Source: Xylogone sp. PMI_703 (taxonomy: Eukaryota > Ascomycota > Leotiomycetes). Taken from it: a DNA stretch of 64,000 nucleotides. The position numbers and the translations under genes are program-made. The stretch covers positions 8,556,001 through 8,620,000 of the forward strand of contig JAJTUQ010000001.1 of the NCBI GenBank assembly GCA_021399445.1. Reading direction: 5' to 3'. Under the pieces are notes generated by a model. It saw nothing but the letters and a program-made list of their open reading frames with translations. It did not search any database and was not told where the DNA came from. Positions 10,416 through 20,910 of this stretch are shown one piece after another (position 1 is the stretch's first letter; every line of letters starts with the position of its first letter).

Positions 10416-11515
10416 TCAAATAAACTCTCCCCTCACTTCTCTCCACCACCGACTCGCCTGCCACAGCTCTCCATCTTCACCACCAAGGATACACCGCCAC
10501 TTATCCAGGAACCAAGGCTTTGCTTCCCAGCTCCTAGCATCCCACGGCACACCACATCCGTGCAGCTCCCTGCTGGTGTCGCCCCAGCACACAATCCCGT
10601 CTGCACGAAGATCCTCCCAGAACTCGGATTCATTAACGAGCGGCGGATCGTGGGAAAGGGCTTCAATGAGACCACGACGCATGCTCGGGAACGGGAGGAC
10701 ATCTATGGCCGGGTGATGGGACTGAGTGATTTGCGTCCTTGTCGGCCTTAAATCCGGCTTCAACCCCTCGAAGCCACGCTGCACGGCGAGTACCATGGTC
10801 TCCGCATAAGGCGACTCGGTGATCTTGGGGCGGTAGAAGTTCGACTGTGCTGTTTGGTGGCAGAACTCGCTCTCGATGAGACCCAGGTGGAGTGCGTTGG
10901 CAAAGAAGCTGGCAGCGAAGGACAAAATTGCTATGTTCAGGTGATTGAGGTAGGGATCGAACCTGGCCAAAGGGCCTTGGCCGCGAGTGAAGGCCGCCAG
11001 AACCACACGCGCCAGCTCGTCACATTGGCCTGCAGTAGGTCGTTTGGGAAAGGGAATCTTGTAGTTGATGGACGTGGTTTGTGGTGGGATTGGTCTGGCT
11101 GGTGTGCTGGGGGATGGAGAGAAGTCGACCGCTGCTGGAGAGATGAATTCAAAGAATAGATCATCGCTATATGCTGCGGCGCCTGCGTCCGTCGTGGTAT
11201 GCTCAACGAGACTGAATTGTGGAGCTAGATGCACATCATCTACTTGGTCGGTGGCTGCGTTGGTGCTCGAATCAGACGTGCTAGCTAAGGGGAGCAGCCC
11301 GCTGGAGGATGCAAGTGCTTCGAGCTCCTGCAACTTGCGCTTTCGTTTCTCCCCTATACAGAAAGATATCAGCGTATCAAGAGCGCTACACTAGTTGGCT
11401 GCGGCATACGGTAGGTCTTCTGCGCCGCTCTGTTCTGCTGCTTTCTCTTCTCGGATGCGGCAGCTGCGGTGGTTACCACTCGGAGAGTTGTTTCAACTTC
11501 AAATGACGTGGACAT
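10416..11515 (-). CDS. bZIP transcription factor with DUF3425-type C-terminal domain
   Basis: Two exons, 11515-11410 and 11353-10416, with a 56-bp intron (GTATGC...TATAG) inside the basic region, 347 aa. Splicing restores the bZIP basic region: KRKQQNRAAQKTYR joined to EKRKRKLQELEALAS. The N-R-A-A-Q-K-x-Y-R core is that of fungal AP-1-like bZIPs, followed by only a short leucine heptad. After a Ser/Ala/Pro-rich linker (50-110), the C-terminal half (about 120-347) is the DUF3425 domain usual in this group: AILSFAASFFANALHLGLIE, then LRPTRTQI and the DGIVCWGDTSRE region. It is a nuclear DNA-binding regulator. It faces SDR1 across a 372-bp divergent promoter, so that reductase is a plausible target. 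Introns inside the basic region are common in this family. Identification firm, target inferred. Confidence 0.87.
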
Positions 11516-11887
11516 CTTTCCCACACAGGAGCTTGTCGGGATGCGTTACTTTGCTTTGCTTGATTATTGCCGGATGCTAGGTGAATGTAGCAGTGAGGTG
11601 GAAATTGGCCACCATCCACGCCGCATGCAGGGTTGCTGAGCTCAGCATCCTGAGGTTTGCCGAAAGAGGGAGAGTTGCTGAGGCCAGAGGCACAGCAAAA
11701 ATCTGGAAAAACCGAGCAGCGACCAGCGACTATCAAGACTTTGAGAAGATAATTGGAGCTACAAGATGTGCGGTGCTGGTATAAAATGTGGTCTGGGTGC
11801 TGGAAGTAGGGTGTCTTAACTTGCGTTTAATTCTAAAACAAGCAGTCAGTCAGTCTTCAGCGCATTTCTTGCAATCTACCTTGAACA
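11516..11887. promoter_or_regulatory. Shared divergent promoter, bZIP / SDR1
   Basis: 372 bp between the start codons of the bZIP factor (minus) and the SDR (plus). No clear AP-1-type TTAGTAA site or TATA box was found by eye. A CAGTCAGTCAGT run lies about 40 bp before the SDR start. The promoter assignment rests only on gene orientation. Confidence 0.4.
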
Positions 11888-12814
11888 ATGGCGCGAACAA
11901 TCTTTGTTGTCGGCTCCAGCTCCGGCATAGGTCTTGCAATTGTCAAGCTCTTCTTCTCGGAGGGCTGGAATGTGGCAGCTGGGGGCAGAAACCCAGACGC
12001 GTCCAAAGACCTTCAAGACCTACGGTCTCAAGATCCTCAGCGGCTCCTTCTCGTTTCCGTTGACCTGACCAACCCTGATACCTTCCAGCCAGCACTTGAC
12101 GCTGTCAACAAGGCACACGGAGGCATAAACGTGCTTGTCAATAACGCCGGCATCAATATAATGGGCCTTTTTGAGCTCCTGCCCCAAGAAAAATTGCGGA
12201 GACAATTTGAGGTCAACTTCTTCGGTCCAGCGCACATTACACGCTTGGCAATTCCGTCTCTTCGATCGTCAGCAAAGAGCTCTGGTAAGGAGAGCTTGAT
12301 CATCAATATCAGCTCCGGCGGTGGACACTACGCCACTCCTCTCTTTTCGAACTACATGTCTAGCAAGTTCGCTTTCGAAGGCTTGATGGAATCCCTGCAT
12401 CACGAATTATCCGCCCAACACATTATCGTCAAGAACGTAATTCCCACTGGCGGCGTGAAAGACACCAAGTTAGGTGAGGCGGGCTTCCCAGAAGCAGATC
12501 CATTCCTCGTAGACGCCTTTATGTCGCAGAGGCGTGACCTAAGCGGTGAACCTCCGGAAAAGAGAGAGGCATTGGCTACTTATCAAGAGTACACTGAAAA
12601 GTCTGTACAGAAATTGATGACTGTCTCGGACAGGGTGGAAGGGGCGCCATATGCAGCGGACATAGCAAAGGTTGCCCTCGAGGCTGTGGAAGACGGTACA
12701 CGAAAGTTCAGATATTTCATTGGACAGGATATCAGCCCGCTGCATAAAGCCAAATTTGGAGGCCGACCTGATGATGAAGAGTACATGGAGCAAATGCGGC
12801 AGTTCTTTGCTTGA
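11888..12814 (+). CDS. Short-chain dehydrogenase/reductase (SDR1)
   Basis: Intronless, 308 aa, a classical SDR with a Rossmann fold. The cofactor motif GSSSGIG sits at 9-15, NNAG at 85-88, a catalytic serine at about 142-143 (NISSGGG) and the Tyr-x3-Lys pair at Y156/K160 (YMSSK). The arginine after the third strand (GGRN) suggests NADP(H). It would oxidise an alcohol or reduce a ketone on a small substrate not determinable here. Length and the C-terminal extension (KFRYFIGQD, then a charged tail) match fungal SDRs related to 1-acyldihydroxyacetone-phosphate reductase-like and retinol-dehydrogenase-like enzymes. The ATG at 11888 directly precedes the first strand. It diverges from the bZIP gene. 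No membrane segment or signal peptide. Confidence 0.9.
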   Translation: MARTIFVVGSSSGIGLAIVKLFFSEGWNVAAGGRNPDASKDLQDLRSQDPQRLLLVSVDLTNPDTFQPALDAVNKAHGGINVLVNNAGINIMGLFELLPQEKLRRQFEVNFFGPAHITRLAIPSLRSSAKSSGKESLIINISSGGGHYATPLFSNYMSSKFAFEGLMESLHHELSAQHIIVKNVIPTGGVKDTKLGEAGFPEADPFLVDAFMSQRRDLSGEPPEKREALATYQEYTEKSVQKLMTVSDRVEGAPYAADIAKVALEAVEDGTRKFRYFIGQDISPLHKAKFGGRPDDEEYMEQMRQFFA

Positions 12815-13686
12815 TAGCTAAGAGATTAATTTGGCGGTGGTCGGAACAAGCATAATCCAGTTTCATCATAGCAGATTATTTGCCTAAAATGTCTTAAGAC
12901 CACTTTTACCGTAGCCATCTTTACTACATTCAACGTTATTGTTTTTGATAATTTAAAATCTGTCTTGAATAATCCTAACTTCAATTGAATTTCTATGTGA
13001 GTTTTCTGTTACGGCACTACGGTACAGTGCAGCGAGTATCCACTAATGCCGTCCAACCAATGCCGTCTCTAACGCAACTAGTCAACATCTCTAGTAGCCG
13101 GGGTGCTGGATGGCAATACTGAATCTATGAACTAATGGCGGCAAAAACTTACAGGAGGCAGTCTACGAAGTCCCAGACGGCCATAAGCGGAGATAACCAA
13201 GGTGATAAGATCGCTCGGGCCCGACAGCCAGGAATAGAGCTGGTTCTAAATGGTTTCGACCACTGCCACGTAATTATATCAGAAAAATATTCTGGTGAAT
13301 GTAGTTTATTGCCTTACGCAGTTTCTAGTAACTTAAATATCCATTAAATCTGGCTGTTACCGCGTAACTGGCTTAGTAGCCAAGCATACGCTAAGAGCCG
13401 ATTGACAAATACGGAAGTAGAGGAAGATGTTTAGGAGACAGTGGTCAATTCAATTTGGCCTGTGAATCTTGACAGAAAATAGGTTTCCCTATGTTTCTGG
13501 GGAACAAGTACAGAAGGTTCATGGAGTCTCCACCAACAGATAGTTGGACTGGGTGTTGCTCCGAGGTACATTGAGCACCCATGGCTTCCGCTTGGTTCCT
13601 GTCTTCGCGGAAGAACGAAATGAACGGGATCCACAATGTCGTCAGAATATTCATGACGAATTTGTTTAACTTTAAGGGTGTTGTGT
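12815..13686. other. Intergenic region; possible alternative 3' exon of the next gene
   Basis: No independent gene is supported in 12815-13430. Positions 13445-13602 on the minus strand could be a final exon of the Zn2Cys6 gene. A donor GTATGC after QFCE, a CTGAC branch and an ACAG acceptor at about 13603 keep the frame and would replace the last few residues with about 50 new ones. The intron (about 97 bp) is longer than its neighbours, so this is unproven. Confidence 0.3.
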
Positions 13687-15979
13687 TCAAGCACTGTTAG
13701 CATACTCGCAGAATTGCTGGATGGGGTCCTGCTGGTAAGGGATACTTGATCTTTGAATAAATGAATGTGTAAAGGGAGACATAGTGTGCTCTCCAGTTAG
13801 ACCTGCAGCCGACTGATTTGTGTCTCTAGGGGCGCTGCCAAAAGTATTCCTTAGGATACCAATGTATAAAGGCTCGGAGAGAGAACTAAGTTCGCCCATT
13901 TTTCCCTGTCCATGAGCATCCCAAGCAAGAAGGACCAACTTAGCAACAGAACAGTGTAGCATTCTCTGCTGGTCCTCAATGAGTTCTGAATGCCGCTCGT
14001 ATGCAGCATGGATCCGATCCCAGGCTCTTTCCAGGTCGAATGAAGGCGGCCGCCTCCGTATTTCCATGAGCAGCGCAAGCAACGGGGCCCAATGGAAAAA
14101 TCCGCGGATATGCCAGTGAAAATTCTGAAATTGCGAATCAGAATACAAGTTTGCATCATAATCTAAGCATCGAATGCTGAGAGCTAACAGGCGATCATGT
14201 TGTTCTTCTGGAAGGCTCTGATGGAGATTTCGAGGGTATAAAGCGAGTAGCCTCAGCCGGGTCATAACTGCATGAGCAACGTTCATCGCTAACATATGTA
14301 TAGGCCTCGAAGGGTTGGCTTTTGTGAGGTACTTGCGCTGCATAAACTGTTCCAGATCGTCAATTATGGCTTCACGATCTGCAAGAGATACATCAACACT
14401 AAGCAGGTAGCTGATTCCTGAGTCCCGTCCTGATGGAGATTTGACTCGGTGAAGGAAGGCCAGCATTTCAAATCGTGTGCGAGAGTAAAACATATCCCCA
14501 GGTACTTCTCGGCTCAAATCTATGTTACTATAACTCAGATCAGGGCATAGATCACTGTCATCAATATCTTGAGGTATCCCAACATTCCAGTCACCTGCAT
14601 TGAGTGAACGACTGGAGCCGGTGTGTTCTGCAGTATAATTATCAAGTAGAATTATGTGCCACCAGAGACGCCTCCTTAGTTCTGTATCATACGGGTCGAG
14701 TCCAAGCGCTTCTCCATCGAGGTTTAACCCCATTTTTTGGGCGATTCGTACCTGGTAAGATGTCAGTCTAAGTTGACAAAATCTTCATTGTGACTTACAG
14801 CAATGCCTGTGACAGTCCATAGCTTTCCATGATCCATCTGTGCTTGAAGGCAAAACTACAGATGGTTGGAAATTAGAAATAAAAGTCAAGGGAGGCAAAA
14901 TGACTCACGATATACAGAATAAAAGCCTGAAGATCGGTCAGACGCGATGTCCCTAAGATGTCCACTGCTGCGAGAGCAGCCTCCATACCCTGGAGGTATT
15001 TCATGAGGAGTACTGAGCGAGATATTTTCATGACTATTTGACACTCCTTATCTTCCATTGACAAAATTGCTAGAGTGAATACTGAGAGAGAAAATGCGGT
15101 ATCACGGCCTGCTTCGTTAGAAATGGATTTTATTTCTTGTGATATAATGCGTTCTGCAACTGCAGGGTTAAAGAGTTTCAGAATAGGATGACAGTTGAGT
15201 ACGAAGCTGCGCCACAGAAGATGACTCTGAGTAGGGTTCGGACGCAGTGTGCAAAAGTCGAAGTACGAACTGCCAAGTTTTACACCGTTAGGTCCAAAGA
15301 GAGGGTATTGATGTAACATGCCGTTGAGACTCTGAATCGAAGGTCGTGAGTAGGTTTTAATTGTCTCTGACCCCGGGTATTCATAGTTACCGGTGTACCC
15401 CTTGATCTAGACGAAGGATTAGCAAGTGAATGTCACCGGGCGTAACCTCACTGTTACTGCTTCGGCCAAATTGATCAAAATTGGCCTACGAATGATTAGA
15501 ATCTCGTTTACGTTTTCATGCAATGGCTTACGTTTCTATGTATTGAACTCCATCTCTGTCTTTAACAATGATACCATAAGAGAGCGTGTTAGTGTCTGAC
15601 TTCTCAGCTATCTGTGTTCCCGAGAAGGCAACACTCCATGATTTACGGTCAACATTTTTTACTATACCGGAGCCCATATTTGAGGGCACGCCGGATCCCT
15701 GCTGTCTAAAGTTCTCTACTATTTGCTCAAGCCTCTCAAGCCTCACAATATTTTCATATTGTTTTCTGCGTTTAGGTGGTAGGGGTGACTTGTAGCGGCA
15801 GTCCAATTCTGCTCTCCGACAATGTGCACAAGGAGACAATCTATCACATCGAATCTGTCATGAGTCAGCATAAGGACTACTTGTCGAATTGTTCAGATAT
15901 GTAAGACCTTTCTTTTATAACACTCGATACATGCATAGCGCCTCCCCGTTGGGGGGTATTTGGCTGCAGGCTCAGACAT
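13687..15979 (-). CDS. Zn2Cys6 transcription factor with fungal_trans domain
   Basis: Six exons fit: 15979-15908, 15854-15532, 15485-15452, 15406-14909, 14855-14799 and 14751-13687, 682 aa, introns 45-53 bp. The first intron splits the zinc cluster, and splicing restores C-x2-C-x6-C-x5-C-x2-C-x6-C (CIECYKRK joined to IRCDRLSPCAHC...C). A linker/coiled-coil segment (LERLEQIVENF) and the YGIIVKDRDGVQYIE start of the middle region follow. The fungal_trans core is GIAVRIAQKMGLNLDG with ELRRRLWWHIILLD. It is a nuclear sequence-specific activator or repressor, usually binding CGG half-sites. The third exon (34 nt) is the least certain, since it was chosen to keep phase. It faces SDR2 across about 800 bp and lies between SDR1 and SDR2, so it may regulate them. 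Confidence 0.87.
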
Positions 15980-16783
15980 AACAATACACAAGTAGCTTTG
16001 TTTGAGTAGACGTTGTTTGTCAATATTTGACGGTTGTCAATATTGAGTGTGCGTCTAGGACCTAAGAGCCTGCATTTTGTGAGACGGCATCGGGTTTAAG
16101 TTTCTCGGGCCCGATCCTTAAGCCCACTAGACCCACTTACAATACAGTAATAAGCGCTTCAGCTGAAGACACCGGGCACTATTAACTGCAGCGTTTCAAT
16201 TGATTGGGTGATACGGCAGTCCTACTCTTCCAAGGTTCACGCATACAGTTAATATAAATGAGGGACCTATAGTTTTAAGCATATTTTTTGACTGATAGCC
16301 TAATATGGCCTATTGTCAATTGATCGGCCGAGGGCACAATGCAAAGTATCGGGATTTCCCTCTCCACAAATGCCCAAAAATTAAGGTCAATTTAGTCTTC
16401 TCATGCCCTTCGGAAACTATTTTTGCGCCTGAATTGAATGTTTACACGCGATACCCACCAACTCGACCAAAGCTTGGTAACATCAGTGGGCATTTAGGTT
16501 TGCTGATTTAAATATAAGAAAAGAAGGATAAGATATTTCTCACAATCATATTGCCTTTACCATAATTCTATTGGATTGGAATTACTAACGCAATATTCGC
16601 CGTGTGGGCGTGAGAGATTTCATTCCAGCATCGGTCCCGAATTTCGATAACTCCGGTGCTAAAGCTTTACGCACTGCACTACTATATAATCCAACTTCAA
16701 AGAGTGGTAAGGTAAGAATTTTGAACAAGAGAAGTCAAAGACGCTTCACTTATTCTATCCACTACTAGAGATTTCTTACTAAT
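15980..16783. other. Divergent intergenic region, Zn2Cys6 factor / SDR2
   Basis: About 800 bp between divergent start codons. The open frame 16305-16511 has no domain. The notable content is the paired TGTCAATATT motif at 16018-16044, listed separately. Confidence 0.4.
16018..16046. promoter_or_regulatory. Direct repeat of TGTCAATATT with palindromic core
   Basis: TGTCAATATT occurs at 16018-16027 and again at 16035-16044, a 17-bp period. The second copy extends to the perfect palindrome TCAATATTGA (16037-16046); the first is TCAATATTTGA with one extra base. They lie 39-67 bp upstream of the Zn2Cys6 start codon. Paired palindromes this close to a start suggest a protein-binding site, possibly autoregulatory. 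No known factor is assigned. Confidence 0.25.
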
Positions 16784-17626
16784 ATGCCTCGTACAATACT
16801 TGTTGTCGGTGCCAACAAAGGTTTGCCATACCATAAGCTGTTATGATCACCTCTGATTAATTAACGGCACAGGAATTGGATTCGCGATCGTTGAATTGCT
16901 AGCTAGGCGCTCGACAGAAGATCATCTACTAATTGGAGCTCGAAACCTCCAAAGAGGCAACGATGCTGTGGTTGAGCTGCGACGGCGCGGCGTGACAGCG
17001 CGTCTTGATGTGGTCCAGATTGATATCACATCGGATAATAGTATTCGCTCAGCGACCGAAGATGTTCGACAGAGATTTCAAAAACTTGACAGTAAGATAT
17101 TCAACCACTGTTACTATGCTTCAAATGCTCATATAAATCAGTACTAGTAAATAATGCTGCTATCGGTAGACTGGAAACTTTGGAGACAATCCGAGAGATA
17201 TATCGAGCTGTATTTGATACGAATGTTGCTTCGGTCATTCTCACATGCGAAACGTTTCTTCCATTACTGAGGGAAACATCAGACGACCCTCGCATTATCC
17301 AAGTGTCTACCGCTCGCAGCTCTATTTCACGAATTCAGTCGGGCAAAATGCCCGCTGCGGTTGCGGTTTCGTATGGTGCATCTAAAGCAGCCTTGAATTT
17401 AGCGACCCTTGAACTATCAAAAAGACCAGAGAACGAGAAAGTTTTATTCCAAGCTGCAGCACCTGGCCATTGTAAGACGGATTTTAACAACAATACTGGT
17501 TTTAAGGACCCATTGGACGGAGCCAGGGTCATTGCAGACTTAGCTTTAGAAAAGAGGGGCAATCGGAAATATGGGCTGTGGGAGATAGAAAATGATGATA
17601 CGGAACCAACTCTTGTCCCATGGTAG
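16784..17626 (+). CDS. Short-chain dehydrogenase/reductase (SDR2)
   Basis: Three exons, 16784-16820, 16873-17091 and 17142-17626 (introns 52 and 50 bp), 246 aa. The first intron falls in the cofactor loop, and splicing gives GANKGIG at 9-15. The NNAG position reads NNAA (89-92). STARSS supplies the serine, and the catalytic pair is Y163/K167 (YGASK). C-terminal APGHCKTDFNNNTG matches the PG...T segment of SDRs that close on NADP(H). This size and pattern resemble the fungal carbonyl-reductase-like SDRs annotated as oxidoreductases of unknown substrate. The donor GTTTGC of intron 1 is unusual, but phase and the intact motif support it. It has the same active-site numbering as SDR3, 750 bp downstream and on the same strand, although the sequences differ clearly. 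Confidence 0.87.
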
Positions 17627-18377
17627 GACAGATCCTATGTTACTTTTAAGAATAGGGTGAGGACAATGATTAACTCTAGTTTGAACGATATATCTCAATT
17701 ACCGTTTCTTTTTCTGAAAAAACACATCAGGTTGCTCTCAGAGGTGGAATCAGAAAATTGAAGAGAGTACTGCGATAAATGAGTTTATTCTTAAACATCA
17801 GACCAATAATTTTCATTGCCATTCATGGCGCTACTCAAATGATCCTATCTGCAGACACAAGGTACTGTGAGGCTAGCAGAGTAGCGGAAGCTCAAACTCG
17901 TGTCTACAGCTTAAAAAGAAGCTCTTGTCTAACACGAGGTACAATGAGGGTAGTGACATTTAGGAACGGTTTTTGGCGGTTATATAGTATGCAGAGAAGC
18001 GCAAGTACAGCGGTAATAATCAATCTAGTATTATGCTTCCCGCCGAATTTTCTTCCATATTTAGTAAGTAATAGCAAGCGTCTCTAGTTCCACTTAACTG
18101 AACGCGAGATGTATTTATGAGGATTACTATTCCACTTGAGAAAGTATGACATCACCTTGCCATTACTATGTGAATGCTTCACCGCTGTATATCCATAAAG
18201 AATGTACTAGGTAGTAATAATCCTGGATAGTGCGTATGCACTTTACTTTGACGCCCTATCATAGCCCCGTTCGGACGCCGGTAAAAGGGTAAACTCCGAA
18301 TACACAAAGGTATATATACCTTTATCTTGCAGGTCAACTTGGATTCATCAATACAGAGATCCAAAATTTAAGCAACA
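17627..18377. other. Intergenic region SDR2-SDR3
   Basis: No supported gene; the open frame 17779-18087 has no domain. It holds the palindromic TATA element at 18306-18323 near SDR3. Confidence 0.4.
18306..18323. promoter_or_regulatory. 18-bp perfect palindrome containing a TATA box, SDR3 promoter
   Basis: AAAGGTATATATACCTTT is its own reverse complement and is centred on TATATATA, 55 bp upstream of the SDR3 start codon. The position suits a TATA box. The flanking AAAGG/CCTTT arms make it an unusually symmetric one that could also bind a dimer. Confidence 0.45.
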
Positions 18378-19338
18378 ATGTCAAACATTCTGATTACAGG
18401 TGGAGGTCGTGGTCTTGGACTCGAACTTACACGGCAATTAAGACAACTACCAAAATCACGTATCTCGAGAGTGTTTGTGACAACACGAGGACCGCCATCA
18501 AAGGAACTGCAAGAAGCTATTGCTGGCTCGGATGGACGCATAATCCATTTGCACTGTGAAATAACCGATGAAAATAGTGTTAGGCAGGCAGTAGCTGAAC
18601 TTGAGTCTAGACTTGGTAATGAGGGCTTAGATATCTTAATTAACAACGCAGGGGTAGGTAGTACTAGTTATTTACAATCCTCAGATCCGCCTTCATCTCG
18701 AACATCCCTTTTGTTAACGATAACTATAGGTAATGCCAGTAACCCCGGAAGGCGTTAAGGGAATGGATGGGGAACAGCTGATCAAGGCATTCGACGTTAA
18801 CGTTGTGGCTGCACAAAGAATAACTAGTGCACTCATCCCTTCATTGCAGAAGAGTAAGGACAAAAAAATCATCATGGTGTATGCGAAGTTACAATTAGTA
18901 CTCCCAACATTTAAACTTTGCTAATAATATCGCAGATCATCTACGGCTGGATCAATGGCCTATACTCATAGATATTCATGGGCTCCAACGCCGGAATACA
19001 AGATAACAAAAGCAGCAATGAATATGCTGGCCGTCCAGTATGCCCTTGAGTTTGGGAACGAAGGCTTTACAGTCTTAGCCATCTCCCCTGGAGTAAGTTA
19101 TCTTGCAACCTAGCTTGAATTTCGGTCTGCTCACTTTCTTTTTCTGCAATAGTGGCTGAAGACCGACATGGGTTCTGAAAAGGCAGATCTTGAGGTCAAA
19201 ACTGGCGTAGAAGCGGTAAAGAATCTAATACTTAAAGCTGACCCGACAATGAATGGGAAGTTCTATAACATTCATGTTCCTGGCTGGGAAAACGCCGAAG
19301 GACCGAATCAATATGATGGCGCAGAATTACCATGGTAA
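18378..19338 (+). CDS. Short-chain dehydrogenase/reductase (SDR3)
   Basis: Four exons, 18378-18653, 18730-18878, 18936-19092 and 19153-19338 (introns 76, 57 and 60 bp, all phase-consistent), 255 aa. Cofactor loop GGGRGLG at 8-14, NNAG at 89-92, serine pair MVSSTAG at 143-144, catalytic Y163/K167 (YKITK) and the SPGWLKTDMG segment. The C-terminus (GKFYNIHVPGWENAEG) matches the SDR group related to C-factor/sniffer-type carbonyl reductases. Substrate unknown; the cofactor is probably NADP(H). The ATG at 18378 is immediately before the first strand, and a palindromic TATA box lies 55 bp upstream. It is the third reductase in an 8-kb stretch with two regulators. Confidence 0.89.
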
Positions 19339-20346
19339 AACAAAGTAAAGAATAATTCTTCTGGCCTAAATGTGCAATGGAATTTCAATTATCATTTCTG
19401 AATTTGAATACTTATCATGTGGCTTACATTGGCGGAGGCGCTGTTTCGTTCGGAGTCCGCACACTACGTATCTGCCGAGTCTGGACGGCATATCCTAGTT
19501 CGTAGGTATCACGCATGAGTGTGCAGTGCCCTCTTTGATCAGTGGTCTGAGAGGAAGGGCACGCTACTCCTTGGTCCTGTGCCTAGGCTCTGGTAGTGAC
19601 TTGACCATTCTTAGCTGTTCTGTCCCAATTTACAGGTGAGGGGATGATACATATGCCTGACGCTGGGCAGTGAATGATACAGGTCCAGTCCACGAAGTTT
19701 GCGAGGAAAGATCTTATACATGTACACAACTAGTAACTAGACAGTCATTTATAAATATCAAATCCACTCATTTTGAAGGGATTCCGAGAAGTGTTGTATA
19801 TGGCTTATGGCCAGGGTCTGTTAAATACTTCGTATCTGTACGTTACGTACACATTGGCCCGGTGAGTCTCAAATCCAATTTGAAGCTCTGATTTACACGG
19901 GTATTAGTCCATCACTTTAAAAAGATCTTTAGCTCATTTATGCGGTCACGTCCGACTCACTAAGCCGTATGGGCTGGAACACATGCCAAGCATCCTTGTC
20001 GGTAAACTCGGACTCCGAGAATGTCATATAATGCCGCAGGCTTTTAATTTTCATCCCAAGCTATTTATTGTTAGACGGAATGGATAGTTGGATAACAGAC
20101 GCTTTTCACAGTATTAATTTGGATCAGCTTAGTATATTGATAAAAATAAGGGCTTATTATTAAGTAGTCAAAGCTGAAGCCATTTTGAAGAAGTTGGTTC
20201 TTTGTTTTTCCATTCTTGTTTCAAAAAGCCCGTATGGTCACAAGTTATTGTTTCCTACTGAAGTAGTGATACTTACTGTATCTCAAACCTCTAGTGTACC
20301 CAGTGCTATGTGAAAGTTAAAGTCAAACTGTGGCATGCTATCGATC
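19339..20346. other. Intergenic region
   Basis: About 1 kb. I see no convincing gene, RNA or repeat. The open frame 19670-19891 has no domain or splice context. Confidence 0.4.
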
Positions 20347-20640
20347 CTAAAAGCAAAGCGGGTCAACATTTCCGGGCCTGAGATAACTATCCTTGATATC
20401 CACCATCAAATACTCTCTCTTGGTATCATAAGTAAAAATGTGGATCTCGATATCAGTAACAAACTAGCTGAGACCTTGTACAACGTACCTGTTTAGTGTA
20501 GCATATGAACTTGTAGGACACAATATATCAGATGGGGGCCCCAGCGGGAGCCGATAAGAGCTCTCTTTGGCAAGAAAACAACTTGCCAAAACCAAGCAAA
20601 GTAAGACAAATAACATTGAGAGAATTAATCTCGATGACAT
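20347..20640 (-). CDS. Possible small secreted protein
   Basis: Candidate two-exon gene: 20640-20489 and 20416-20347, intron 72 bp (donor GTACGT, branch TACTGAT, acceptor GAG), 73 aa. The first 24 residues are a strong signal peptide or anchor (MSSRLILSMLFVLLCLVLAS followed by CFLA). A short mature part follows, including YRLPLGPPSD and, after splicing, EYLMVDIKDSYLRPG. Without splicing the frame meets an in-frame TAG at about 20467 and then stays open in the same frame to 20347. So the options are a genuine intron or a recently broken longer gene. No family recognised. It sits 270 bp beyond the 3' end of the OPT gene on the same strand. Confidence 0.33.
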
Positions 20641-20910
20641 ATTAGACAAAATATCTTGTTAGGATGACTCACAATTACCAACTGTGATACTTCGGGCACT
20701 ATTCAGCGATTGACAAAGGAAGCTAGGATGGATATATGTATCTTTTACTTTTTTACCTTCAGTGAAATCGTCCATGCCAATTTGAATTTGAGTATATAAA
20801 TATTGTAAGAATATAAATATGTATGTAATTTCTTCTATTCCAAAATTCTCGACAGAGTAAGTAGCATGTATAATATCGTGATTTGATATATGGAACATCC
20901 GTTAAGTTTT

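Noticed and set aside
10945..10970. tRNA T-loop-like GGTTCGATCC (minus strand)
   Set aside because: It lies inside the bZIP coding sequence and no acceptor stem, D-arm or anticodon arm can be drawn around it.
20464..20649. Cytochrome P450 N-terminus (hydrophobic anchor followed by LPLGPPSD)
   Set aside because: No P450 helix K, ExxR or heme-binding cysteine motif follows on this strand.
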